Shown here piece after piece: positions 43,373 to 51,773 of a stretch of DNA of 64,000 bases. Source of the DNA: Burkholderia cepacia (GTDB lineage Bacteria; Pseudomonadota; Gammaproteobacteria; Burkholderiales; Burkholderiaceae). A program made the position numbers and the translations under genes. The notes under the pieces were generated by a model. The model was not told where the DNA came from and ran no database searches. It worked only from the letters and a program-made list of their open reading frames with translations. Location of the stretch: positions 744,001 through 808,000 of the forward strand of contig NZ_CP013443.1 of assembly GCF_001718835.1 (NCBI RefSeq). Direction: 5' to 3'. Numbering within the stretch: the stretch's first letter is position 1; each line of letters opens with the position of its first letter.

Positions 43373-43382
43373 GGGCGTCGCG

Positions 43383-43793
43383 ATGGTGCCTGCCGGCGTC
43401 GATCCGGCCGCATTTGACGCGTTCGACATGCAGGCGCTGGACGCCGGCACGTTCGACGCGGCGATCGACGGCGCGGGAGACGCGCTTGCGGTGGTGTTCT
43501 TCTGGGGCGTCGACTGCTTCAACTGCGAGATCGCGAAGAAGGCGATGCTCGCCCAGCCCGACGCCATCCGCGCGCTGGGCTTGAAGTGGTTCCATTGCAA
43601 CGTGTACGAACACCACCAGCTGGGGCGCCGCTTCGGGCTGCACGGTGTGCCGACGTGGTTCTTCTTCCACCGCGGCAAGCGGCTCGGCCGCGCGACGGGC
43701 TGGCATGGCCTCGCGCAGTTCCAGGCGGCCGTGTCGGCGGCGCGCGCGAAAATCGCGGCGGCGGGCAGCGATCCCCTAGCCGGCGGCGATTGA
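43383..43793 (+). CDS. Thioredoxin family protein between grpE and dnaK
   Basis: A 136-residue thioredoxin-fold protein with a CFNC active site (C45, C48) in FFWGVDCFNCEIAKK and the cis-proline segment GLHGVPTWFFFHRGK. There is no signal peptide, so it is cytoplasmic. The CxxC is unlike the CGPC of standard thioredoxin, so the redox partner is unknown. It begins 10 nt after the grpE stop and probably shares its heat-shock transcript, which suggests a role in redox quality control. Confidence 0.9.
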   Translation: MVPAGVDPAAFDAFDMQALDAGTFDAAIDGAGDALAVVFFWGVDCFNCEIAKKAMLAQPDAIRALGLKWFHCNVYEHHQLGRRFGLHGVPTWFFFHRGKRLGRATGWHGLAQFQAAVSAARAKIAAAGSDPLAGGD

Positions 43794-43824
43794 AAAAATT
43801 TAATATCCGCATCGCTCGGCGGGT

Positions 43825-43852
43825 CTTGAAAACGGGCCGGCCGGACGCATTT
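43825..43852 (+). promoter_or_regulatory. Sigma-32 promoter of dnaK
   Basis: CTTGAA (43825-43830) and ACGCATTT (43845-43852, 6 of 8 to CCCCATTT) are separated by 14 bp. They lie 88 nt before the dnaK start, giving dnaK its own heat-shock promoter. Confidence 0.6.
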
Positions 43853-43940
43853 CGGGAACAGAGTTGAATTCTGGCGCGCGAAACCGCCCCAAAACGCGGG
43901 GTTTTGCGCAGCAAACAAGCATTTCTGGAGATTAGGAAAA

Positions 43941-45893
43941 ATGGGAAAGATCATCGGTATTGACCTCGGCACCACGAACTCGTGCGTCGCCATCATGGAA
44001 GGCAACCAGGTCAAGGTCATCGAGAACTCGGAAGGCACGCGCACCACGCCGTCGATCATCGCCTACATGGACGACAACGAGGTGCTCGTCGGCGCGCCGG
44101 CCAAGCGTCAATCGGTGACCAACCCGAAGAACACGCTGTTCGCAGTGAAGCGCCTGATCGGCCGCCGCTTCGAAGAGAAGGAAGTCCAGAAGGACATCGG
44201 CCTGATGCCTTACAGCATCATCAAGGCCGACAACGGCGATGCATGGGTCGAAGCGCACGGCGAGAAGCTCGCGCCGCCGCAGGTTTCGGCGGAAGTGCTG
44301 CGCAAGATGAAGAAGACGGCCGAAGACTACCTCGGCGAGCCGGTCACGGAAGCCGTGATCACGGTGCCGGCGTACTTCAACGACAGCCAGCGCCAGGCAA
44401 CCAAGGATGCCGGCCGCATCGCGGGCCTCGAAGTCAAGCGGATCATCAACGAGCCGACCGCAGCCGCGCTCGCGTTCGGCCTCGACAAGGCCGAGAAGGG
44501 CGACCGCAAGATCGCCGTGTATGACCTCGGCGGCGGTACGTTCGACGTGTCGATCATCGAGATCGCGGACGTCGACGGCGAAATGCAGTTCGAAGTGCTG
44601 TCGACCAACGGCGACACGTTCCTCGGCGGCGAAGACTTCGACCAGCGCATCATCGATTACATCATCGGCGAGTTCAAGAAGGAGCAGGGCGTCGACCTGT
44701 CGAAGGACGTGCTCGCGCTGCAGCGCCTGAAGGAAGCCGCTGAAAAGGCGAAGATCGAGCTGTCGTCGAGCCAGCAGACCGAAATCAACCTGCCGTACAT
44801 CACGGCGGACGCGTCGGGCCCGAAGCACTTGAACCTGAAGATCACCCGCGCGAAGCTGGAAGCGCTGGTGGAAGACCTCGTCGAGCGCACGATCGAACCG
44901 TGCCGCATCGCGATCAAGGACGCAGGCGTCAAGGTGTCGGACATCGACGACGTGATCCTGGTCGGCGGCCAGACGCGCATGCCGAAGGTCATGGAGAAGG
45001 TGAAGGAGTTCTTCGGCAAGGATCCGCGTCGTGACGTGAACCCGGACGAAGCCGTCGCGGTTGGCGCGGCGATCCAGGGCCAGGTCCTGTCGGGCGACCG
45101 CAAGGACGTGCTGCTGCTCGACGTGACCCCGCTGTCGCTCGGTATCGAGACGCTCGGCGGCGTGATGACGAAGATGATCAGCAAGAACACGACGATCCCG
45201 ACGAAGCACGCGCAAGTGTATTCGACGGCGGACGACAACCAGGGCGCCGTGACGATCAAGGTGTTCCAGGGCGAACGCGAAATGGCAGCCGGCAACAAGC
45301 TGCTCGGCGAGTTCAACCTCGAAGGCATCCCGCCCGCACCGCGTGGCGTGCCGCAGATCGAAGTGACCTTCGACATCGACGCGAACGGCATTCTGCACGT
45401 CGGCGCGAAGGACAAGGCGACCGGCAAGGAAAACAAGATCACGATCAAGGCGAACTCGGGTCTGTCCGAGGCTGAAATCGACCAGATGATCAAGGACGCG
45501 GAAGCGAACGCAGCGGAAGATCACAAGCTGCGCGAGCTGGCCGATTCGCGCAACCAGGGCGACGCGCTGGTCCACAGCACGAAGAAGGCGCTGACCGAGT
45601 ACGGCGACAAGCTGGACGCGGGCGAGAAGGAAGCGATCGAAGCGTCGCTGAAGTCGCTCGAGGAAGTGCTGAAGGACACGTCGGCCGACAAGGCGGCGAT
45701 CGACGCGAAGGTCGAGGAACTCGGCAAGGTTTCGCAGAAGCTCGGCGAAAAGATGTACGCCGACATGCAGGCCCAGCAAGCGGGTGCGGCCGGCGCAGCG
45801 GGTGCAGCGGAAGGCGCGGCCCACGCGGGCGGCACGCAACAGGCTGCCGACGATGTCGTCGACGCCGAGTTCAAGGAAGTGAAGAAGGACTAA
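43941..45893 (+). CDS. dnaK: Molecular chaperone DnaK (Hsp70)
   Basis: DnaK is the ATP-dependent Hsp70 chaperone. The 650-residue protein starts MGKIIGIDLGTTNSCVAIM with the phosphate-1 loop. It has the IIGRRFEE and VYDLGGGTFDVSI loops and the VGGQTRMPKV segment, then the substrate-binding domain (LDVTPLSLGIETLGG) and a helical lid. The tail ends in an Ala/Gly-rich stretch with DDVVDAEFKEVKKD, the Hsp70 C-terminal motif. AGGA lies before the ATG. Partners GrpE and DnaJ are encoded on either side. Confidence 0.99.
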   Translation: MGKIIGIDLGTTNSCVAIMEGNQVKVIENSEGTRTTPSIIAYMDDNEVLVGAPAKRQSVTNPKNTLFAVKRLIGRRFEEKEVQKDIGLMPYSIIKADNGDAWVEAHGEKLAPPQVSAEVLRKMKKTAEDYLGEPVTEAVITVPAYFNDSQRQATKDAGRIAGLEVKRIINEPTAAALAFGLDKAEKGDRKIAVYDLGGGTFDVSIIEIADVDGEMQFEVLSTNGDTFLGGEDFDQRIIDYIIGEFKKEQGVDLSKDVLALQRLKEAAEKAKIELSSSQQTEINLPYITADASGPKHLNLKITRAKLEALVEDLVERTIEPCRIAIKDAGVKVSDIDDVILVGGQTRMPKVMEKVKEFFGKDPRRDVNPDEAVAVGAAIQGQVLSGDRKDVLLLDVTPLSLGIETLGGVMTKMISKNTTIPTKHAQVYSTADDNQGAVTIKVFQGEREMAAGNKLLGEFNLEGIPPAPRGVPQIEVTFDIDANGILHVGAKDKATGKENKITIKANSGLSEAEIDQMIKDAEANAAEDHKLRELADSRNQGDALVHSTKKALTEYGDKLDAGEKEAIEASLKSLEEVLKDTSADKAAIDAKVEELGKVSQKLGEKMYADMQAQQAGAAGAAGAAEGAAHAGGTQQAADDVVDAEFKEVKKD

Positions 45894-45917
45894 GCCGGGT
45901 TGCCCCGGTGCCGCACG

Positions 45918-45941
45918 CCGCGCGCGCAACACGCGCGCGGC
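45918..45941 (+). other. Strong GC hairpin after dnaK
   Basis: GCCGCGCGCG-caaca-CGCGCGCGGC, a 10-bp stem 24 nt after the dnaK stop with no T-run. It could lower read-through into dnaJ or protect the dnaK 3' end. The rest of the 268-bp dnaK-dnaJ gap shows nothing further. Confidence 0.5.
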
Positions 45942-46161
45942 GCGGCTGACGGGCTGGCTGGCAAGCGGTCTGTCTTTCCTTCCGGATGGCCGGATCGACT
46001 CCACGCCTGGCGGGCTTTGCGGCCCTCCGGGCACATTTGTTTTTTGGCGGGTGCTGCGCGAGCCGTCCGCGGACGGGCGCAGCGCCAGACGAGTCGAGAG
46101 ACTTTACTGCGGGCGAAAGGAGCCGCCGCGTGCGCGATGCGTGGCGGCACAGTGAATCGAT

Positions 46162-47301
46162 ATGGCGAAACGGGATTACTACGAGGTTCTGGGCGTCGCG
46201 AAGAATGCGAGCGACGACGAAATCAAGAAGGCATATCGCAAGCTTGCGATGAAGTATCACCCTGACCGCAATCCGGACAGCAAGGATGCGGAAGAGCATT
46301 TCAAGGAGGTGAAGGAAGCCTACGAAATGCTCTCGGACAGCCAGAAGCGGGCCGCGTACGACCAGTACGGCCATGCGGGCGTCGATCCGAACATGGGCGG
46401 TGCGGGCGCACAGGGCTTCGGCGGCTTCGCGGATGCGTTCGGCGACATCTTCGGCGACATCTTCGGCCAGGCCGCGGGCGGCGCCGCGGCGCGCGGCGGC
46501 CGTGGCGGCCCGCAGGTGTATCGCGGTGCCGACCTGCGCTACAGCATGGAAATCACGCTCGAGCAGGCCGCACACGGCTACGACACGCAGATCCGCGTGC
46601 CGAGCTGGGTGTCGTGCGAGGTCTGCCACGGGTCGGGTGCGAAGCCCGGCACGAAGCCGGAAACCTGCCCGACCTGTCACGGCCAGGGCACGGTACGCAT
46701 GTCGCAGGGCTTCTTCAGCATCCAGCAGACCTGCCCGAAGTGCCACGGCACGGGCACCTACATCCCCGAGCCGTGCGCGCATTGCCACGGGTCGGGCAAG
46801 GTGAAGGAAACCAAGACGCTCGAAGTGAAGATCCCGGCCGGGATCGACGACGGGATGCGCATCCGCTCGGCCGGCAACGGCGAGCCGGGCATCAACGGCG
46901 GGCCGCCGGGCGACCTGTACGTCGAGATCCACATCAAGCCGCACTCGGTGTTCGAGCGCGACGGCGACGATCTCCACTGCCAGATGCCGATCCCGTTCAC
47001 GACCGCCGCGCTCGGCGGCGAGATCGAGGTGCCGACGCTGGCCGGCCGTGCATCGTTCCCGGTGCCGGAAGGCACGCAGTCGGGCAAGACGTTCCGGCTG
47101 CGCGGCAAGGGCATCAAGGGGCTGCGTTCGAGCATCGCGGGCGATCTGTACGTGCACGTGCAGGTCGAGACGCCCGTGAAGCTGACCGACAACCAGCGCG
47201 ACCTGCTCAAGCAGTTCGAGAAGTCGCTGGCCGAGGGCGGCGCGCGTCACAGCCCGCAGAGCAAGAGCTGGTTCGATCGTGTGAAGAGCTTCTTCGAGTA
47301 A
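46162..47301 (+). CDS. dnaJ: Chaperone DnaJ (Hsp40)
   Basis: DnaJ delivers substrates to DnaK and stimulates its ATPase. The 379-residue protein has the J domain with HPD at residues 33-35, a Gly/Phe-rich linker (MGGAGAQGFGGFADAFGDIFG), four zinc-binding repeats (CEVCHGSG, CPTCHGQG, CPKCHGTG, CAHCHGSG), and the C-terminal substrate-binding domain. Its stop codon lies in a 9-bp tandem repeat that supplies two more in-frame TAA codons. It shares an operon context with dnaK and pabB. Confidence 0.98.
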   Translation: MAKRDYYEVLGVAKNASDDEIKKAYRKLAMKYHPDRNPDSKDAEEHFKEVKEAYEMLSDSQKRAAYDQYGHAGVDPNMGGAGAQGFGGFADAFGDIFGDIFGQAAGGAAARGGRGGPQVYRGADLRYSMEITLEQAAHGYDTQIRVPSWVSCEVCHGSGAKPGTKPETCPTCHGQGTVRMSQGFFSIQQTCPKCHGTGTYIPEPCAHCHGSGKVKETKTLEVKIPAGIDDGMRIRSAGNGEPGINGGPPGDLYVEIHIKPHSVFERDGDDLHCQMPIPFTTAALGGEIEVPTLAGRASFPVPEGTQSGKTFRLRGKGIKGLRSSIAGDLYVHVQVETPVKLTDNQRDLLKQFEKSLAEGGARHSPQSKSWFDRVKSFFE

Positions 47302-47321
47302 CTCGAGTAACTCGAGTAACG
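47295..47321 (+). repeat. 9-bp tandem repeat spanning the dnaJ stop codon
   Basis: The unit CGAGTAACT occurs in three tandem copies (the last ends in G instead of T), so the frame reads GAG TAA CTC GAG TAA CTC GAG TAA. Confidence 0.85.
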
Positions 47322-47323
47322 GC

Positions 47324-49252
47324 ATGACTGAAGGCAACGAGAGCGCGTCGTTCGCGCTCTTGGACGATTGCGACTCGACCGCGTCCGCGCGGTCGAGTCG
47401 TTTGTATTCGGGATTCGTGCGCGAACGCGTGTGCACGGATCCGGCGCGGCTCGACGCAGTCGATGCGGCGGTCGCGCAGGACCTGCGCGACGGGCTGCAT
47501 GCGGTCGTCGTCGGCGATTACGAATTCGGTCGCAACCTGCAACGGGCGCAGCCGGGCCATGCCCCGCTGCGCTTTTTGCTGTATGCGCGCTGCGAACGCC
47601 TGTCGCGCGACGAAGTCGACGCGTGGCTCGCGCAGCAGGACGGCGGCAGCGACGCGCCGTCGATCGCGGGCGTTGCGCATGTCGCGAAGAGCGTGTCGCG
47701 CGATGCGTTCGATGCGGCGATCGCCGCGGTGCACGACGCGCTGCGCGCGGGCGATTCGTACCAGGTCAACTACACGTACCGGCTGAACTTCGACGTGTTC
47801 GGCACGCCGCTCGCGCTGTACCGGCGGCTGCGTGCGCGCCAGCCGGTGCGCTACGGCGCGCTGGTCGCGTTGCCCGACGGTGCGTGGGTCGTGTCGTGTT
47901 CGCCCGAGCTGTTCGTCGAGAAGCACGGCGACGTGCTGCGCGCGCGGCCGATGAAGGGCACCGCGCCCCGTTCGGCCGATCCTCGCGACGATGCGGCGGC
48001 GGCCGCGTTCCTCGCGAACGATCCGAAGAACCGCGCGGAAAACGTGATGATCGTCGACCTGCTGCGCAACGACGTATCGCGGATCGCCCGCACCGGGACG
48101 GTTCGCGTGCCGGCGTTGTTCTCCGTCGAGCCGTATGCGTCGGTGTGGCAGATGACGTCGACGGTCGAGGCCGGCTGGCGCGAAGGGACGACGTTCGCGC
48201 AGATGCTGCGTGCGCTGTTTCCGTGCGGATCGATCACGGGCGCGCCGAAGTACAAGACGATGCAGTTGATCGATGCGATCGAGTCGACACCGCGCGGCCT
48301 CTATACGGGCGCGATCGGCTGGCTCGACGCGCCGAAGGAAGACGCGGGCGAGGCGTTGCACGGCGCGGCGGCTGGCTGTGGCGATTTTTGCCTGTCGGTC
48401 GCGATCCGGACGCTGACGCTCGATCCGGACGGCGTCGGCAACGACACGGACGGCAAGGGCACCGCCACCGCGGCAGCCGGCCGGCGTCGTGGCACGATGG
48501 GGGTCGGCGCGGGCATCGTGCTCGACAGTGTCGCGGCCGACGAATATGCGGAGTGCGAATTGAAAGCACGATTCCTGACGGACGCCGATCCCGGCTTCCA
48601 GCTGTTCGAAACGACCGCTGCCACGCGTGCGGACGGCATCCGGCACCTCGATCGTCATCTCGCGCGGCTGCAGCGTAGCGCGGATGCGTTCGGCTTCCGC
48701 TTCGACGCCGATGCGTTGCGCGGCGCGATCGATACGCACTGCGCGGCGCTCGATGGCGACGGGGCCTACCGGATGAAGCTTTCGCTCGCGAAGGATGGCG
48801 CCATCGAGATCATCGCGGCGCCGCTCAAGCCGCTGCCGGCGGGGCCGGTCGGCGTGTTGCTGGCATCCGCGCACGGCTTCGCGCAGACCCGCGCGAGCGA
48901 TGCGCTGCTGCTGCACAAGACCACGCGCCGCGCCGAATACGATCGCGCATGGCAGGCGGCCGAGGCGCTGGGCGGTTTCGACATGCTGTTCGTCAACGAA
49001 CGCGGCGAGGTGACGGAAGGCGGGCGCTCGAATGTGTTCGTGAAGCTCGACGGTCGATGGGTGACGCCACCATTGTCGTGCGGCGTGCTGCCGGGCGTGA
49101 TGCGTGGCGTGTTGCTCGACGATCCGGCAGTAGGCGCCAAAGAGCGTGTGCTGACGCTCGACGATGTGCTGAACGCGGATGAGTTGATGATCTGCAATGC
49201 GTTGCGCGGGCCGATGGCAGCGCGCTTGCTTCACGGCTGCGCACCGGCCTGA
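47324..49252 (+). CDS. pabB: Aminodeoxychorismate synthase component I fused to an aminotransferase class IV (PabB-PabC)
   Basis: A fused protein of 642 residues for p-aminobenzoate synthesis on the way to folate. The N-terminal ~400 residues are chorismate-binding PabB (RPMKGTAPRS, containing the PabB lysine, and AMLRALFPCGSITGAPKYKTM-like sequence). The C-terminal ~230 residues are a PLP-dependent class IV lyase like PabC (FQLFETTAATRADGIRHLDRHL; LLLHKTTRRAEYD; NERGEVTEGGRSNVFV). It could therefore convert chorismate plus ammonia to PABA in one chain. The ATG at 47324 lies 22 nt after dnaJ. A perfect 13-bp hairpin sits near its 5' end. Confidence 0.93.
   Translation: MTEGNESASFALLDDCDSTASARSSRLYSGFVRERVCTDPARLDAVDAAVAQDLRDGLHAVVVGDYEFGRNLQRAQPGHAPLRFLLYARCERLSRDEVDAWLAQQDGGSDAPSIAGVAHVAKSVSRDAFDAAIAAVHDALRAGDSYQVNYTYRLNFDVFGTPLALYRRLRARQPVRYGALVALPDGAWVVSCSPELFVEKHGDVLRARPMKGTAPRSADPRDDAAAAAFLANDPKNRAENVMIVDLLRNDVSRIARTGTVRVPALFSVEPYASVWQMTSTVEAGWREGTTFAQMLRALFPCGSITGAPKYKTMQLIDAIESTPRGLYTGAIGWLDAPKEDAGEALHGAAAGCGDFCLSVAIRTLTLDPDGVGNDTDGKGTATAAAGRRRGTMGVGAGIVLDSVAADEYAECELKARFLTDADPGFQLFETTAATRADGIRHLDRHLARLQRSADAFGFRFDADALRGAIDTHCAALDGDGAYRMKLSLAKDGAIEIIAAPLKPLPAGPVGVLLASAHGFAQTRASDALLLHKTTRRAEYDRAWQAAEALGGFDMLFVNERGEVTEGGRSNVFVKLDGRWVTPPLSCGVLPGVMRGVLLDDPAVGAKERVLTLDDVLNADELMICNALRGPMAARLLHGCAPA
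47371..47400 (+). other. 13-bp perfect hairpin inside the start of pabB
   Basis: CGACTCGACCGCG and CGCGGTCGAGTCG flank a 4-nt loop (TCCG). It lies 47 nt into pabB and is followed by TTTGTATT. It could end part of the dnaKJ transcripts or tune pabB translation. Confidence 0.6.
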
Positions 49253-49259
49253 ACGCGGA

Positions 49260-49709
49260 CTACTTCTGCGGCGTACATTGCCAGCTTTGTACGATGGCGT
49301 GCCCACGTCTGTAGCGCGCGACGCAGGTCTGTGCCTGTTTGCCCAGCGGCCGTGCGATCACGACGCTCGTATTGCCGTAGTCGCACGAAACCCAATAGTC
49401 TTCACTGTTTTCGGCGAGCGACCAGATGTAAATATCGCTTTTGGACTCGGAACGCGAGCGGTTCGGCAGCAGCGATGTCATCCGGTCCGGCGGTCCTGAC
49501 CAGAATCTGACGGTGGCAAGCGGATAAGTATCTTGCGTGTCGAAGTTTTTCCAGCCATCGGGCGGTTGGCCATCGAGTTGCTGGGTAACGGCAATGCGTG
49601 CAGGGCACTCTGCTGTTGCAGCTGACGCGGGTAATGCGACGAGCGAACTGTATGCGAATGGGGCGATGGCGAGGAGTCGATACGGTGCCGGGCGCATGCG
49701 CATCCTCAT
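49260..49709 (-). CDS. STY0301 family hypothetical protein
   Basis: A 149-residue protein with a basic N-terminus and a signal peptide (APYRLLAIAPFAYSSLVALPASA|ATA), so it is probably periplasmic or secreted. The mature part resembles the STY0301 family (IAVTQQLDGQPPDGW near the N-terminus; several Cys). Such genes are often paired with BPSL0067-family genes, as here: its ATG overlaps the stop of the upstream broken gene by about 4 nt. Codon use and base composition are clearly less GC-rich than in the flanking genes, a sign of horizontal transfer. Function unknown. Confidence 0.72.
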   Translation of the reverse strand: MRMRMRPAPYRLLAIAPFAYSSLVALPASAATAECPARIAVTQQLDGQPPDGWKNFDTQDTYPLATVRFWSGPPDRMTSLLPNRSRSESKSDIYIWSLAENSEDYWVSCDYGNTSVVIARPLGKQAQTCVARYRRGHAIVQSWQCTPQK

Positions 49710-50061
49710 TTCACGACCGAAAATGCATCGGCGTTATTGCTTGGATCGATGTAACGGCCATTTTTGTCCGTGCCTTTGAACGGAATGCACCTTCTCTGGA
49801 TGACGCCGAGTGAGCGCCATTGTTCAACGACATGGATGCCGCACGCATCCTGGCCCAGATAGAACGCCGCATGATTTCCATGTGAGCGGCTTGGGTAGCG
49901 ACCGTTCTCGAACGTTGCAATGACGGTTCCGACGCGGATATTCATGTCGCCACGTGCTTTTTTTTCCGGGCGCCAGACGGTGGTGGGGCCGACGGACGTA
50001 TAAATCTTAACGCCAGTTTTTGCCCGACGAGTTCAGTCGCCTTTTCATACACGTGAGCCAC
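49706..50061 (-). pseudogene. BPSL0067 family protein, broken by a deletion/frameshift
   Basis: From a GTG at 50061 (AAGGAG upstream) the frame reads VAHVYEKATELVG, the start of the BPSL0067 family, then loses homology and stops. In the next frame the sequence resumes as KTGVKIYTSVGPTTVWRPE and continues intact to the end (GTVIATFENGRYPSRSHGNH, DPSNNADAFSVV). The part expected between the two, carrying the active-site Cys-Val motif of this NlpC/P60-like family, is missing. So this is an inactivated peptidase-like gene. Only the C-terminal 79 residues are still readable from an internal ATG. Confidence 0.72.
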
Positions 50062-50225
50062 CTTTTACATCTCCTTCGATTGACGAAGGCTTGATGGTCG
50101 CAGCAACGAAGGCACACGGATATAGGACGTGTTTGAAAATGCAGCGCGGTCAAATCGAACGACGGGCGTTGTCGAGCAGGCGGCGACGCTTGCCTTCGCA
50201 TCGAGCCGCCCCCTTCGTCCGGGAA

Positions 50226-51041
50226 TCAGAACGAGTGTTCCGGGCCCGGAAACGATCGATCCTTCACCGCGCGCACATACGCTTCGACGGCCGCCTGGAT
50301 GTTCGGCTGACCCTGCATGAAGTCCTTCACGAAGCGCGGCCGCTTGCCGGGGAACACGCCGAGCATGTCGTGCAGCACGAGCACCTGGCCCGAGCAGTCG
50401 ACGCCCGCGCCGATGCCGATCGTCGGAATCTTGAGCATGTGCGTGACTTCGGAGGCGACCAGCGTCGGCACGGCTTCGAGCACGACGAGCTGCGCGCCCG
50501 CATCCTCGATTGCGCGCGCGTCGCGCAGCAACTGGGCGGCACCGGCTTCGGTCTTGCCTTGCACCTTGAAGCCGCCGAACGCGTGCACCGATTGCGGCGT
50601 GAGGCCCACGTGCGCGCATACGGGCACCGCGCGCTCGACGAGGAAGCGGATCGTCTCGGCGAGCCATTCGCCGCCTTCGAGCTTGACCATCTGCGCGCCG
50701 GCACGCATCAGCTTGACCGCACTCGCGAACGCCTCGGCCGGCGTACCGTACGTGCCGAACGGCAGATCGGCGACGACCAGCGCGCGCGGCTGCGCGCGGG
50801 CGACACAGGCGGTGTGATACGCGATGTCGTCGAGCGAGACGGGCAGCGTGGTCGTGTGGCCCTGCAGCACGTTGCCGAGCGAATCGCCGATCAGCAGCAC
50901 GTCGACGCCCGAACGGTCGAGCAGAGCGGCAAAACTCGCGTCGTAGCAGGTGAGCATCGCGATCTTCTCGCCGGCGACACGCATTGCCTGCAGCTTGGGC
51001 ACCGTGACGGCAGGCCGGCTCGATTCCTGGAGATAGGTCAT
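50226..51041 (-). CDS. panB: 3-methyl-2-oxobutanoate hydroxymethyltransferase
   Basis: PanB adds a hydroxymethyl group to alpha-ketoisovalerate to give ketopantoate, for pantothenate and CoA. The 271-residue TIM barrel contains MLTCYDASFAALLD, LLIGDSLGNVLQGH with the metal ligand Asp, ADLPFGTYG, KLEGGEW, and GHVGLTPQS-type AHVGLTPQSVHAFGG. panC is not adjacent. It is the last gene of the minus-strand run from hda to panB, 45 nt after the kinase stop. Confidence 0.97.
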   Translation of the reverse strand: MTYLQESSRPAVTVPKLQAMRVAGEKIAMLTCYDASFAALLDRSGVDVLLIGDSLGNVLQGHTTTLPVSLDDIAYHTACVARAQPRALVVADLPFGTYGTPAEAFASAVKLMRAGAQMVKLEGGEWLAETIRFLVERAVPVCAHVGLTPQSVHAFGGFKVQGKTEAGAAQLLRDARAIEDAGAQLVVLEAVPTLVASEVTHMLKIPTIGIGAGVDCSGQVLVLHDMLGVFPGKRPRFVKDFMQGQPNIQAAVEAYVRAVKDRSFPGPEHSF

Positions 51042-51086
51042 GGGAAATCCGGTTCGGATGGGTGAGGAACGACAGGCGAGGACGCG

Positions 51087-51773
51087 TCAGCGCGTCGTCT
51101 CGCCCTTGACGAAGAATTCCTTGCGGCCGCGCATCGTCTCGATGCGCTCGACCAGCAGGGCGAGATCTTCGGGGGAATCCTGCGGGTTCAGGTGTTCCGC
51201 GGCGACCGTCAGCACCGGCGTGCGGTCGTAGTGGTAGAAGAATTCGTTGTACGCGTCGACGAGCGAGCGCAGGTACGCGTCGCTGATCTGCAGCTCCATC
51301 GGCAGCCCGCGCTTCTGGATGCGCGAGAACAGCACTTCGGGGCTCGCCTGCAGGTAGACGACGAGGTCGGGCGACGGCGCCTGCGGCACGTCCACGTGCG
51401 TCGCGACCGAACGGTAGAGCTGCCACTCGTCTTCCGGCAGGTTCAGCCGCGCGAAGATGTCGTTCTTCTGCGGCATGAAATCGGCGACGACCGGGCGGCC
51501 CGTTTCGAGCGCACCGATCAGCTCGCGGGCCTGCTGCGCACGCTGCAGCGCGAACGACAGCTGCACGGGCAGCGCGTAGCGCGCGGTATCGCGATAGAAG
51601 CGTTCGAGGAACGGGTTGTCCTGCGGGCGCTCGAGCAGCGTCTGCATCGACCAGCGTTCGGCGAGCAGGCGCGCGAGCGTCGTCTTGCCGACGCCGATCG
51701 GGCCTTCGATCACGAGATAGCGGTGCGGGGCGCGCAGGTCGGGCGCAGTGACGGTGAGGGGTGTCGGGGTCAT
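51087..51773 (-). CDS. Deoxynucleoside kinase (deoxyadenosine/deoxyguanosine kinase-like)
   Basis: A 228-residue P-loop kinase of the deoxynucleoside kinase family, which phosphorylates deoxynucleosides for salvage. Walker A is VIEGPIGVGKTTLA at residues 21-34; PQDNPFLERFYRD, the RSVATHVD stretch, and the lid region SRIQKRGLPMELQ are also typical. The start at 51773 overlaps the folK stop by 4 nt, so translation is coupled. It was chosen over longer forms, which add low-complexity sequence. The exact nucleoside specificity is not shown. Confidence 0.9.
   Translation of the reverse strand: MTPTPLTVTAPDLRAPHRYLVIEGPIGVGKTTLARLLAERWSMQTLLERPQDNPFLERFYRDTARYALPVQLSFALQRAQQARELIGALETGRPVVADFMPQKNDIFARLNLPEDEWQLYRSVATHVDVPQAPSPDLVVYLQASPEVLFSRIQKRGLPMELQISDAYLRSLVDAYNEFFYHYDRTPVLTVAAEHLNPQDSPEDLALLVERIETMRGRKEFFVKGETTR

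Noticed and set aside
50007..50201. A 64-codon minus-strand frame covering the start of the BPSL0067 remnant
   Set aside because: It is in the wrong frame for the VAHVYEKATELVG start and resembles no family.
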